Positions 1 through 11,300 of a DNA stretch of 64,000 nt are shown here, piece by piece. The DNA is taken from the NCBI RefSeq assembly GCF_023856365.1, contig NC_064538.1, positions 15,857,435 to 15,921,434 on the forward strand, read 5' to 3'. The DNA comes from Brienomyrus brachyistius (Eukaryota; Chordata; Actinopteri; Osteoglossiformes; Mormyridae). The translations under genes and the position numbers were made by a program. The notes below the pieces were generated by a model. That model ran no database searches, had not been told where the DNA came from, and saw only the letters and a program-made list of their open reading frames with translations. Within the stretch, counting starts at the first letter, position 1. Every line of letters starts with the position of its first letter.

Positions 1-2137
1 GCAGCAGGGACATCTTGGAGGGAATGTCCCTCGCTGAAGACGCGCACCCAGCAGAGATTGAGCGCGAGAACCTCCAGCAGCTGGTGCACGGTGTGTCAGA
101 GAGGAGAGCTCAGCTGGTCGCACTGCATTGCGCAAGGGTTGTAGAGCCGCCGTCCGTCACTCCGGAAACAGCCCAACCTCCGCCGACAGCCCAAAGCCAG
201 AGGAAGAAAAAGAACCGGAGAAAAGAGGGACCAGGATAAGATCCGGCGATCTTCCTGGGGGCTGTCTCCCTCGTCGCTTCTGATTCCGTTGGATATTGGG
301 AGGAACCCTTCCCGATCTTCAACCCAGCGGTGTTCTCCTGGGACGCCCCCAGACGTTGCTTCCAGTGGTCCAAGGTCCTAACATCACCGCCACCACGAAG
401 CTGCCATTGCGGGCAGCTTCCCCCTTCCGGGAAACTCACCTGCCTCTTAAAGGGGCCAGGTCAATTTGGGATGCAATCCCACGGGTCCCACGGTCCTTAA
501 AAGGGACAACGCCTGCTGTTGAGGTGCCTACCCTGGTGACAGTGCGTGATGCTCCTGCCTTGCCTGCTTTGCCTGATCAGCCTGTACAGCCTGTCCTGCC
601 CGTGCCTGATCTGTCTGTCCTGCCCGTGCCTGATCTGTCTGTCCTGTCTGACGGGCCTGTCCTGCCGGTGCCTGTCCTGCCTGATCTGCCCAATGAGGCT
701 CTGGCCACTGCGGTGCCCCCTGCTGGTCCTGAGTCGGCAGTTCCTGCATCGCACGAGGCACCTGCCATGGCCCCGCCTCCAGCTACTGCTCTGCTCTTTG
801 CACTGCCCAAGTTCCCTGCTGCGGCTGCTGCACTGCCCGAGCTCCCTGCTATAGCTACAGCTCCGCCCACGCCGGAGGTCCCGGCTACGCTGCAGTCCCT
901 GCTACGGCACCGTCTGCGGCTGCGCCTGCTACGGCCCCGCCTCCGCCTGCTTCACCACCCAAGGCACCGCCTCCGCCTGCTGCACTGCCCAAGGCACCGC
1001 CACTGCCTGCTGCACCACCCAAGCGCCACCTCCGCTTGTTCCACCCGTTCCTTAGGCACCTGTTTCGTCCCTCCTGACTCCGCCCATTCCAGAGGCCCCT
1101 CTGCCTCTGCCTGTCCCTGCTCCGCCCGAGGTTCCTCTGCTTCTACCTGTGACTCCTGCCCCTGAGGCTCTGCCAGTCCCGGTCCATGACCCTGCTCCAG
1201 TTCCTCCAGCACCAGTCCCAGTCCCCGAGGAGGTTCTAGACAGTCTGACCACTGCTCCTTCCACCTTAGAGGAGGAGCTCTAGTGGGACCCCTTCGAGGC
1301 CTTCCTCATGACTCCTCTGCCCTCGGCCTGAACCCCACCTTTCAGTGTCCCGAAAGGGCAGGGGACACCTCCGCAGGGGTCGGGTCCCGCCCGCCCTGCC
1401 CCCTGGTTTGCCCTCACTCTCCCCGGCTGTGGCTCTGCGGCTGCTTGTAGATCTTCCGGCTCCAGTCCGGCTACTGCCTGCGGGTCCCCCTCCGAGGGCT
1501 CGTTGTCCGCCAGTGGTCCCTCCTCCGATGCCTCCTCGGCCGCCTCCGACTTCCCCTGCCTCGACTCCTTGGTCCCCCCACTGCGGCTTGGCATCAGATG
1601 GCACCTTTCCCAACTTTGGCTGCGCTGTCGCCTGCTGTGGCTTTCCCCTCCTTCTCACCTGTGCCGTGGTCCCCGCCGCCTTCCTCTTCACCTGCTTCCT
1701 CCTCACCTCCTTCGTCTGTCCCTCTGCCTGCCGCCTCACCCACTGCGAGGTCCCCTCCTGCTCCAGCCTCCTAGTTGCCTGCGGCCCTTCCAGCTGCCAC
1801 CTGTCACCCGCTGCGGCTCCCCCGGCCTTTCCCGTCTGGCCTCCTCTGTTTCCTCCTCGTCCCTGCGTCCCTCCTGTCTCTGCTCCTCGTCCCTCTGTGC
1901 CTCCCGTGTTCACTCCTGGTCCTCCGTTTCCTCCCGGTCCTTTTGTCCCATCCGTTGGTGTTTCCCCTGTATCTCCCTTTCTGGTTTGTCTGTCCGCGTT
2001 CCCTGTTCTGTGTCAGGTCCTGTCCTGGCTTCTGACTTTGTGATTGTGTTGTTTGTCCATCCTGTTCCCGATCCCTCGTTGATGTTTGGCTCTTGTTTTG
2101 GGGTACGCCTGGAGTGCATGCCTTAAGGGGGGGGTTC
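1..2137 (+). mobile_element. 3' internal part of an LTR retrotransposon (low-complexity Pro/Leu-coding region)
   Basis: The stretch is GC-rich and dominated by short CCTG/CTGCC-type repeats that read as Pro/Leu/Ala-rich peptide in several frames, including a 27-bp tandem around 592-650. A 74-codon frame at 15-239 has a plausible helical, charged start and a basic end (KKKNRRK). No reverse transcriptase, protease or integrase motif is visible. The region ends in a run of G (2125-2134) directly before a TGTCATGACC block that is the start of an LTR seen again at 33169. That order (purine tract then LTR) makes this the 3' internal end of a plus-strand element entering from outside the window. I infer a Ty3/Gypsy-like origin; a gag or accessory coding role for the proline-rich part is possible but not shown. 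Confidence 0.6.
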
Positions 2138-2190
2138 TGTCATGACCTGCGCGTCCAGTCCTCATGTGTGCCACGCCCCCTGACTCACAG
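2138..2190 (+). mobile_element. Truncated 3' LTR
   Basis: The first ~50 bases match the first ~50 bases of the complete solo LTR at 33169-33661 (TGTCATGACCTGCGCGTCC start, then CCACGCCC). Similarity stops at about 2190, where AT-rich unique sequence begins, so the LTR is truncated. Confidence 0.65.
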
Positions 2191-3330
2191 TATGATAATA
2201 TATTGATAAAAGGTTCACAATATGATAATTATCACGATGTTTAACAAGAAAATAATTCTCAATTAATAAGTAACATGTTTATATCAAATTAGTTCTTCCT
2301 TTAAACATAAAGTGCTTCTGCTTTTCTTCATTAGTGAAATATCCAGCTATGACCTTAAGTATTTGCCAGAACTTGCTAGAGCAGTAATTGTCATTTGCAA
2401 TGAATGACTGAACAATGAATGCAATTATAAAACAAAAACAAGCAGTCAGTAGTTCCTTTATAAAATATAAATTATTACTGCAGCAGCTGGATCTTTTAGT
2501 AAAACGCAATCTGTAATTCCAAAATAGTGTTTTCTGGGAAAAGATAATGATACCACAAAATTTAGAACAGCAACCTTTAGTAAATATTAATTGTAGAACA
2601 TGAAGTAAATCTATTTCTTTATAAAGCATGGATTTAAATATTGTTTGTTTTGGTTTCTGAGTCCAGTGGCTAAATCAGTTATTCCTAGTTAATACTAAAT
2701 CTAAATCTAGTTATATCCTAGTTCATTTTTCCTAATTTTTGATTGCTCACAGATCGTATAAAATAATTTTGTATCTATTTATAATCACCTAAGTCCTTAC
2801 TTAAATTCTCTATCCAGTATCTTTAGCACCTATTTATCTTTCCTTTAAATTTGTAACCTCCCCCCACATATAAAACAAAATCACATCCTATACCATTCAC
2901 GCATAACAATATCCAAGGGTTAACCCATATGTGACATTGTGAAATAGCAGGGAGTAGCTATTTCAGCACCCAAGAGGTAGTACTTTGCTGGTATTTTGTT
3001 AGTTAGGGATTCAAACCATCACTCATTCAATTACAAGTGTGCTTTCCTAACCATTAGGCCACCACTAAATTTGTTTTATTGGCACAAACATTAGATTTTT
3101 GTCTACACACAGGACAAAGCAATTTGTATGACAAAGAAAGAGCTCTACCTCAGATTTTAATTTAGTATTTGGGCTAAATTATTAAATTGAACCAGGGAGA
3201 TAAATTTTCGAAGGGTAAAGGGGTGAGACAGTCCTCTTAACTTATGACCTTAATATTTTTAAGCCTGCTTACAGCCCTGTCTCTATCAAATGTAAAATAT
3301 TTCCAAGCAGCAGAACACGATACTCTACCT
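2191..3330. other. AT-rich intergenic DNA, nothing recognised
   Basis: AT-rich sequence with only short chance frames. No splice-flanked exon, RNA gene or repeat family was recognised. Confidence 0.5.
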
Positions 3331-3890
3331 GTCAGAGTTGTGTGTCTGGACATACTTTCTTGTATGTGTACATATGTATGTATACCTATATAATCTGTGC
3401 TGTAGCATGCATGCATTCTACGTATTCTAAGAATTTTGTTCTTGACAAGCCAAAAGCTAAGGGGCTAACAAGCCACACCTATGACCGCCCCATTGCAAGC
3501 GCGCTCTCTCTGTCTGCACAGCGCGAGGTAATGTTATGTCATGTGGTGTTGCGCTGTCAGCATATCGAGCATCTCTCCCTCTCCTCCCCCCGCAGCCTTA
3601 GCCCAGTCCAGTCGAGTGAGCCCTACCTTGAGCCTCTACTTGATCCAGCCCACTGTGCCTGTCTATTCTGCCCAAGGACCTCTGTGTCCTTCCATCCAGT
3701 TCCTGCCCCAGCGCGCCAGTCTCTGAAGGCTCCTTGCTCCCAATGTCCTCCTCTGCCATGCCCTGTTTTAAGCCCGAGCTGCTTCGCCCGTAGCCCAACC
3801 TAAGTATCCCCGTTTACTCCCCTTGTTGGCCTGTGCTTGAATAAATACCCCGTGTCTGAAGGAAAGCGACTCTCCTGTCACTGCAAGTGT
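3331..3890 (+). other. Unassigned GC-richer block, possibly an LTR or retroelement end
   Basis: A cytosine-rich segment (about 3440-3830) is followed by AATAAATA at 3839-3846, much like the U3/R part of the solo LTRs elsewhere in this window. It begins near a TGTCAGAG, but I found no matching CA end or target duplication. The 153-codon frame across it has no recognisable domain and biased composition, so I do not call a gene. Confidence 0.25.
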
Positions 3891-3908
3891 TTCTGCCAGT
3901 TGTTATCA

Positions 3909-4050
3909 TCCACCCATCCATCCATTTTCCAAACCGCTTATCCTACTGGGTCGCGGGGGGTCCGGAGCCTATCCCGGAAGCAATGAGCACGAGGCAGGGA
4001 ACAACCCAGGATGAGGGGCCAGCCCATCACAGGGCACACTCACACACATC
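3909..4050 (-). repeat. SINE fragment (3' half) of the main tRNA-headed family
   Basis: Reverse-orientation copy of the window's main SINE: CCATCCATCC tail complement, then the block with GGGTCGCGG and CCTATCCCGGAAGCA. It stops before the tRNA-like head, so it is 5' truncated. Confidence 0.75.
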
Positions 4051-4630
4051 AATATTCTTAATTGATTGTCTTTTGTCTAGTCGCAAAACCATCCAACGTG
4101 TTATAATATCAATTATACAACATATTTAGTTAGCTATCAACATTAAAGAAATTAAGAACCACAGTTTAAACTAATTTCTACTAGTAGGAATCAAGTTATT
4201 CCGACTAAGCCTTAGACTATCGGAAGACAATTTGTCCTGCCATAAACACATGGCATTTTAGTAAATGCTGTAATAAAAACGCCTCTGTAATTAACTTGTA
4301 CATGCAACATATTGTTTGCATTGTAACGACCCTTTAAAAATAACCTTTTTTAAAACGAGACAGAAAACTAATCCATTTAGCGTGACAATCTGAAGTAACT
4401 GGTATTTACCACTAGGGGGATTTCCGATGTAAATGTATGATGATTTAAACCAGCTGATGTGGAAAATGAATCGCTACTTTAGGAGTACTTCACAGTACTG
4501 TAACAGAAAAAACTGGTGTAATATTACATTTGATTTCACGACGTCGGTTCTACGTCAGATGTCACTCCGTATTCACATCGACGTCAGTTTTTGGTTTTGA
4601 CTGAATGTGAGATGGCGAGCGAATTTGAAA
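4051..4630. other. AT-rich intergenic DNA, nothing recognised
   Basis: No coding exon, RNA gene or recognised repeat was seen in this stretch. Confidence 0.4.
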
Positions 4631-4637
4631 TTTAGGA

Positions 4638-4850
4638 CACATTGCCGGGTTAGCGCTGTTGCCTCACAGTAAGAAAGTCCTGGCTTTGGCCTCGGGTCCT
4701 TTCAGCGTGGAGTTCGTGCGCTCTCCCTGTTTTTGCCAGGGGCTCCAATTTCCTCCCACAATCCCAAAGCATGCAGGATAGGTGAGCTTAAATTGGCCCT
4801 GTAGTTGTATGAGTGTGTGTGCCCTGCAGTGTAATCACGAGACACTGCCC
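4638..4850 (+). repeat. Diverged SINE-like repeat
   Basis: Shows the order seen in the SINEs of this window in diverged form: GCGCTGTTGCCTCACAG, then a region like GTGGAGTTCGTGCGCTCTCC, then TTTCCTCCCACA-ATCC-AAAG-CATGCAGG and GTGCCCTGCAG. The B-box region has decayed. This is a second, older SINE type or an old copy of the same one. Confidence 0.5.
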
Positions 4851-4983
4851 ATACATGCATGCCAGACGTAACAGTACACTTCTGCGCTGTCCTGCGACAG
4901 TGCAGGTGTAGTCACGAGACACAGTGCAGTACACTTTGTGCTGTAACCGCTGCTGTAATTTCCTTCATGTGCTGGGCCTCCAC

Positions 4984-5226
4984 CTATAGCAGCTCGCGGC
5001 ATTTCTGGGCCAGCTGGGACTCCAAGCCGCAACACGCCTCAACCTGGTCGAGCAGCACCATCTTGCGGCCATGCAACACCGCCTCCGCTGCCTTGGCCAA
5101 GCGTTTCTGGCAGTCGCACTCCTTTTCCAAGCTGGCCAACTCACCGTGTAGCGGTTCCACCTCCTGCTGCTCCTGCTCCACGGACTCCAGCAGCCGCTCC
5201 CAGTCATGATGGCTCGTCAAGCTCAC
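4984..5226 (-). pseudogene. Fragment of a coiled-coil coding sequence, origin unknown
   Basis: The minus strand carries an 80-residue frame rich in Glu, Gln, Leu and Lys with heptad-like spacing (ESVEQEQQEVEPL, ASLEKECDCQKRLAKAAEAVL). Composition and GC content are unlike the AT-rich flanks. No start in good context, no splice partner and no family were recognised. It may be a piece of a retroelement ORF1/gag or of a processed gene copy. A polyadenylation-type AATAAA lies at 5753-5758 on the plus strand, which does not fit this orientation. Confidence 0.25.
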
Positions 5227-5764
5227 ATCAATCTTTAGTGAGCTGGGCCTCCCAGCCGCGGCACATCTTTTCCCACTCTAACAGAGTAGCCTCTGCCTGC
5301 TGCCTCTGCTAGTCGTGCTTGCAGCCGGAGTTGTGCCGCGGCTTCTCGTCACTGACTAGCGGGGAGCCCTTGATGGCCGGTGAGTGGCTGGAGTTCGCTG
5401 CGGTGCCTGCCCTCCTCGGTCGCTGACTTATTTTCTGCAGTGCTTCAGGGAGCGCTGTGCAGGTCCTAGATGAAGCGGAGAGTGCCTTCCTTTCCCCGGT
5501 CTGCCTTGGTCGACTGCTGGAGGTTCTGGTGCAAGCTTACGGGCAGTATTGTGTTCGGTGCCCTTCTCTCCTGCAGCACCAGCAAACGATTATATAATAT
5601 ATATGTTTTCAAGATATTCTCTTTGTGCACTGTGTACCTTTTTTGCACTACATTTACTTTGGTTTTGGTGCCTTGTCTGATTGGTACTAAATAATGCCTG
5701 TGCTGTGTTGTATATGTTATAGCTGCTGTATTTACCGGAATTTCCCACTGATAAATAAAGTCCG

Positions 5765-7362
5765 TCTTAATCTATAAAACAAATGTTTTACTGCCCTCTT
5801 TTGGACAAGTCGAAGCAGTACATAGTAGAGAGTGTTCCAAAACGTTTTTGTGTGGAAAACATAGCACATAGAAAGGACCCCACACCCAGGTGACTTAATT
5901 ACTCCTGTTTCTGCCTTTAGTGAAGTAGCTAAACCATAATGAGGAAGCCTCAGGAATGACTCAGTTATTGTTTAAATGTGCTGCTTATGTTTTTTTATGG
6001 CAGCATATGTGTGGGAAAATCTAGAATAGGGATCAAAAGCACCAATATGGACACTTTCTGGTCTTATAAATAAATGTTCAACACAAAACACTTGTGGAAC
6101 TTCTTTCATAATTTATTTGGATGCAGATGATCAAGTTCCAGATGTGCTCTGTGCTACAGTTTCTGCAGGTTCATCTGCACAAAAATGTGAACATTGAGGC
6201 CACTTCAGACATATTAAGAAATAACAAAAAAATGGAGAAAATATTGAGGGCTGGCAATAAGAACGTCACTGGTTCAAATCCTGTATAGTAATCATTATCA
6301 GTAATATAACTGAAAAACGCTAGAAGAACTTATAAGACCATGGTGCAAGCAGAATTAACACATTTATTCTTGGTTTTGGTGAGAATGACATTTCCTGATG
6401 AGAAAAAGGTTATGAGCCATCTGCAATAATAAAATGAAAATTGCATGCAAAACAATGAAGAATTTAGCGCTCATCCACTGAGCCTTTGAATTGGTTCTTT
6501 CACACTCACTCTGGAAGTAAGTGTATACTGAAATCGTTTTGAATTTTTTTTCTAATGTCAAACTTCTTTTTCTAAGTGTATCAAGGCATTGTACAACTGC
6601 TACTGTTCTGTGATTTATTTAATATCACTGTAAGATTTTTCGTGAAATAAATTTGGTTCAAAGGTTTACAAATGTGGGTCGTGACTAGACCGTGACTCAA
6701 GACTTGATGTGGGTTTTGAGGCTAAACTAGTTGAGAACCAGTGGTTTGGCTGACTTGTGCATCATGTTTGGCTGAAATTCTATTTATAGAGAAAATCCTC
6801 GTCATCAGAGTTCAGTTCTCCATAGCGACTTTAGAAATGCATGCACGTACCTGAAACAATGTACAGCGTATATAGATACAAAGTGGAAAATGTTTTACAC
6901 AAGTTATTTAAATGAGCTATAAATTCAGGTTTTCAGGATACTTAAGGTACGTAAGCATGACTTTAAACATTATTTCTGCATTATTAAACATTACTAAAAT
7001 ATGTTATAGATTTGTTGTAATTTGAATAACTAAGTAATATAAATTCATACACAACAAGGTTTTTTCAAAGTGTGGTACCATCAACTGATAATGTGAAGAA
7101 TTATATGAATAGTGTATTTTGAATAATAGAATAATGTGTTTTGGTTTAGCAGATGAGGCCATTGTGCATCCTGCCTTTAACATGAATCATGTGGTTACTT
7201 TCTTAGTGTAACACTGGGGTTTTCACCATATGTTGTCTTAATAAGTCCACTTTTGTGGACTGTCAGAATCACTGTGAGTGCGTCATTTTCAGACATGTCT
7301 TGTGACTGCTGGCTGCTGCGGTCTGTGACGGACCATGCAGGGCCATTTGGAAACAAGGCAAG
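5765..7362. other. AT-rich intergenic DNA before the ERV
   Basis: Only short chance frames and AT-rich sequence were seen. The last five bases (7358-7362, gcaag) are the left copy of the ERV target duplication. Confidence 0.5.
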
Positions 7363-7832
7363 TGTTGGAGAAAGCGTCAGGCTTTCCACTCCAACTCTGC
7401 ACACAGGACCAAACTACAATACAGTATATGTTGGAGAAAGCGACAGGCTTTCCACTCCAACTCTGTACACACCATTAATTACGAGACAACACACTTAGAG
7501 TTTTACTTGCACAAGGGTAACCACACTCTCTGCATGCTAGGCTACAAAGGAATGTGTTACAAAGGGTGGTTCCCCTTGGCACCTTTATTTATAGTCAATG
7601 GGGGGCAGGGGTCTTGGAGTGAGAACAAAGAAAGGACTGTGAGAGTAAGAAGAAGTTCTGGTTTTACTCAGGTGGACAACTATTTAAACACGTGCTCAGG
7701 ATACGTGTAAACTAATATAATCTAAAGTATGAAGGTAAAGGAAAACAAAATAATGTATATACATATTTACACTCATTGCTGATTATACAGAAATGATAAC
7801 AAATGATTACTAACAGTTTCTTCAACCTAACA
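7363..7832 (-). repeat. ERV 3' LTR
   Basis: 470-bp LTR. On the element strand it starts TGTTAGGTTGAAG and ends CTTTCTCCAACA. It holds TATAAATAAA (plus positions 7584-7593), which contains both a TATA box and an AATAAA. U5 ends in a 66-bp direct duplication (units at 7363 and 7429). Confidence 0.92.
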
Positions 7833-7843
7833 GTCCCTCCTGT
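7833..7843 (-). promoter_or_regulatory. ERV polypurine tract
   Basis: Directly before the 3' LTR on the element strand the sequence reads ACAGGAGGGAC, the usual place and composition for the plus-strand primer of a retrovirus. Confidence 0.7.
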
Positions 7844-8029
7844 TTATCATGACAGTATGATCAGAAGCATCAGTATTGTACAAATTGCAAAAACACTTTC
7901 AGCACAACCGTCATTCAGATCACATCATCATCATTATTAAGAGGGCTAGACAAGGTTAGTAAATCCATTCGTTCTTCTGCAGTGTATAGCAGAAAAACAG
8001 AATTAAAAGTGTGTAGACATAACAATTAG

Positions 8030-8233
8030 TTAAATTGTCTTTCTTTGCTGAATCATAAACATAACGGTACCAGTAGTTTTGTAGGAAAGGATGGGTCTCA
8101 GGTGGGAGCCGTCATGTGTCCATCTAGGTGGGCGAAACACCTGCTCTGGTGAGTGCAGAAGCAGACCAACAAATCCCATAAAGAGAATTACACCGAGAGT
8201 TACCTTACCACATCCCCACCCAATCAGAGCCAT
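8030..8233 (-). pseudogene. Possible env leader remnant (67 codons)
   Basis: An ATG-started 67-codon frame follows pol on the element strand. Its N-terminal third is hydrophobic (VTLGVILFMGFVGLLL), as expected for a signal peptide or leader membrane segment, and the rest is polar. A leader overlapping or following the pol end is where retroviral env begins. The frame then stops, and the purine tract and LTR follow within about 190 bp, so a full surface/transmembrane protein is absent. It could also be a chance frame. Confidence 0.35.
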
Positions 8234-8324
8234 TCTAAATGGAGTGCAGATCAGCTGTTTTCTTCACCGGGTTGAGACGTCAGTATCCTATTGATTGCTG
8301 CGCCTTTGTAGCGGACTTCCACTG

Positions 8325-11300
8325 CTACTCCGAAGGTACAGAGGTCTCTGATACGGGCTTGATGGGCTTACAGTGACTCTTATGTCTCCAGGAAGGTCGC
8401 TCTGCTATTTTCACCGCTGTTGGTGTTGTGAGCAGGACTTGATAGGGTCCGTCCCACCGAGGCGTGCTCCAATCCTTTCGCAACAGGACCTTGACCAGGA
8501 TCCAATCTCCTGGCTGCAGATTATCCTGTTGAACAGAAACAGAATTTACTGGCAGACTACTGGGGTTATGTTTTTGTTGTGATGATAATAGCTTACGCAT
8601 CCAATCGGCTAACGTATTTTCTCTGTCTGCTTTTCCTATATCACTCATTTCGGTTGCTAAGGGAAACGGTCTACCATACACTATTTCAAATGGTGTCAAT
8701 CCTGCAGGAGTGGGAGTTATTCTCATCCATAATTTTACTAGAGACAAACATTCTGGCCACGGTCTTTTTGTCTCTTCCACTGTCTTTCTGAGCCTTGTTT
8801 TAATGGTGCCGTTAGTTCTCTCCACTAAACCTGCGCTCTGGGGGTGATAAGCACAATGATTTTTGATCGTAAACCCGAGTGCTTGTGAGCAAAGGGACAT
8901 GGTTTGATTCACAAAATGAGTCCCATTGTCCGATCTTATAATATGAGGTATGCCATAGGTAGGGAAATAATGGCCTACCAAACATTTTGCAACGGTCATT
9001 GCATCACAGTGTTTTACAGGGTATATTTCTACCCACTTAGAAAAGGTGTCTATAATGACTAGACAGTACTTCTTCCCTTGTGACCAAGATAATTCAATGA
9101 AATCCATATGTACAATTTGAAATGGATACTCAGCTGCGGGAAACTGGCCACGTTTTGGCCTTATGTTGCCTTGTGCATTGTGTTTACAGCAAATTAAGCA
9201 CGCTCGACAAAATTGTTTTGCATAATCAGAAAAATTTATAGTATAAAAGTATTGTTGAATAATATGTACCATCCCTCCTGTTGAGACATGGGTGTTTCCA
9301 TGGCTCACTAAGGCAGCTGTCTTGTATAAATTTTTTGGTAGGATGGGCTTGTCATTCATATAATAAGTTTTCCCTTGTTGTATTGCTCCTCTCTTAATCC
9401 AGCTCTGTATTTCTGTTTTAGGTGCATGAGTCTGTGCATCACATAGTACATCACTATCTATCAACAAGACATCTGTAACATTTAAGGCAGGTTGTTTTTG
9501 TGCAGCACTTTTTGCCGTCATGTCCGCAAAACTGTTTCCTTTAGCTATTGCGGAAGCATCAGTTTGGTGTGCCTTACATTTGCATATCGCAAGGCAGTTT
9601 GGTAATTGCACAACATCTAACAACCTGAGTAATAGGTTCGTATGAGTTAAAGATGTTCCTTGCGATGTCTTGAATCCTCTATTTTTCCACACTCTTGCAT
9701 GGTGATGAACAGCTCCAAACACATATTGACTATCAGTGTATATTGTAAGTGGCTTGTTTTTGAAGAGCTCACATGCCCTAATTACAGCATAGAGTTCAGC
9801 CGCTTGTGCTGAACAAGCAGGGGGGAGTGCATCGGCCTCTAACACTTCAGTAGATGTAACTACAGCATATCCGACCTTGTTCTTCCCCATGTCATTTTTT
9901 GATGCTGATCCATCTACAAAAACAACCGTTGAATCTGGTATTGGGGTCTGTAAAATATCTGCTCTTGGTTTGGTTTGTTCTTCCACAACTGCTTTGCATG
10001 AATGTGGTTCTCCATCTTCCGCTGTCGGAAGAAGGGTGCTAGGGTTGAGAGGACCACATCGCTGTATTGTGATGTTTGACTGTGAAAGCAGGAGTGAGAC
10101 TAGGGTCAGATGTCTAACATGTGTGAGGAATGGCAGTGGCGTCTGCAGTAAAACTAAAGAAACTGAATGTGGCACCTTCAAAGTGAGTGGGTGACACAAC
10201 ACTAATTCTGCTGATAATTTCACTGCTTCTGCAGCAGCTGCACATGCCTGCAAACACTGCGGAAAACCAGCTGCCACTGCATCTAATCGTTTAGAATAGA
10301 ACGCTAATGGCCTCTCTTTTGCGCCGAATGGCTGTGTTAATACTGCCTTCATATACCCTTGATTTGCATCAACACATAGGGTAAATGGTTGTTGATAATC
10401 TGGCAGAGCAAGTGTCACATTAGTTTGTAACATCATTTTTAAGTTTGTGAATGCCAATTCTCCTTCTTTTGTCCACTGAATTTTATCTTTCAGTGCCATG
10501 TCCTTCCCATAAATCAGGGTTTGTAAAGGTTGAACGAGTGCAGCATAATCAGGTAACCATTCCCTGCAATAATTGCAAAGTCCTAAGAAGGACATCATTT
10601 GCTGTTTAGTCTTTGGCTTTGGTGCCTCTTGTATTGCCTGTTTTCTAGTTTCTAATAACGATCGACCTTGTTGGGAGAGTTTATGTCCAAGATATATAAC
10701 TTCCTCTCTGCAATACTGTAATTTTTGTTTTGATGCTTTATGTCCTGTATCATACAAATGCTGTAACACTAACAGTGTGGCTTCTTTGCAATGCTGTTTT
10801 GTATCTGAAGCAATTAATATATCATCTACATACAGTAGCACTTGACTATGGGATGGTATTTTACAGGAACTCATTGAATAGCGTAGTGCCATTGTATATA
10901 CATGTGGACTTTCTGAAAACCCTTGAGGGAGTCTAGTGTATGTGTATTTATGTCCTTTATAAGTGAAACCAAATAAGTGTTGTGAATCAGGATGTAGTGG
11001 TACTGAGAAAAAGGCATTACTCAGATCCACTACTGAAAAATACTTCTTGTCAGGGGACAAGGAATTTAACAAAAGGTGTGGATTAGGCACATCTGGTGCA
11101 GCATGTTGTACTATTTCATTTACTGGCCTTAAATCCTGCACCATGCGCCATTTCCCTGTATGTCCCTTCTGGACGGGGAATATAGGAGTATTGCAAGTGG
11201 CCTCAGGAGCCTCTCGCAATATTCCTGATGCCAACATATCCTGCACTACAGGGGCTATACCTTTCTCTGCTTCAGGTTTTAACGGGTATTGTCTAACTAC

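Noticed and set aside
296..1165. 289-codon Pro/Leu/Ala-rich frame as a host gene
   Set aside because: Low-complexity composition is open in several frames at once, there is no domain, and it lies directly before a purine tract and LTR, so it is retroelement internal sequence.
3342..3803. 153-codon frame as a gene
   Set aside because: No domain or splice context; the segment looks like an LTR-type promoter/polyadenylation block.
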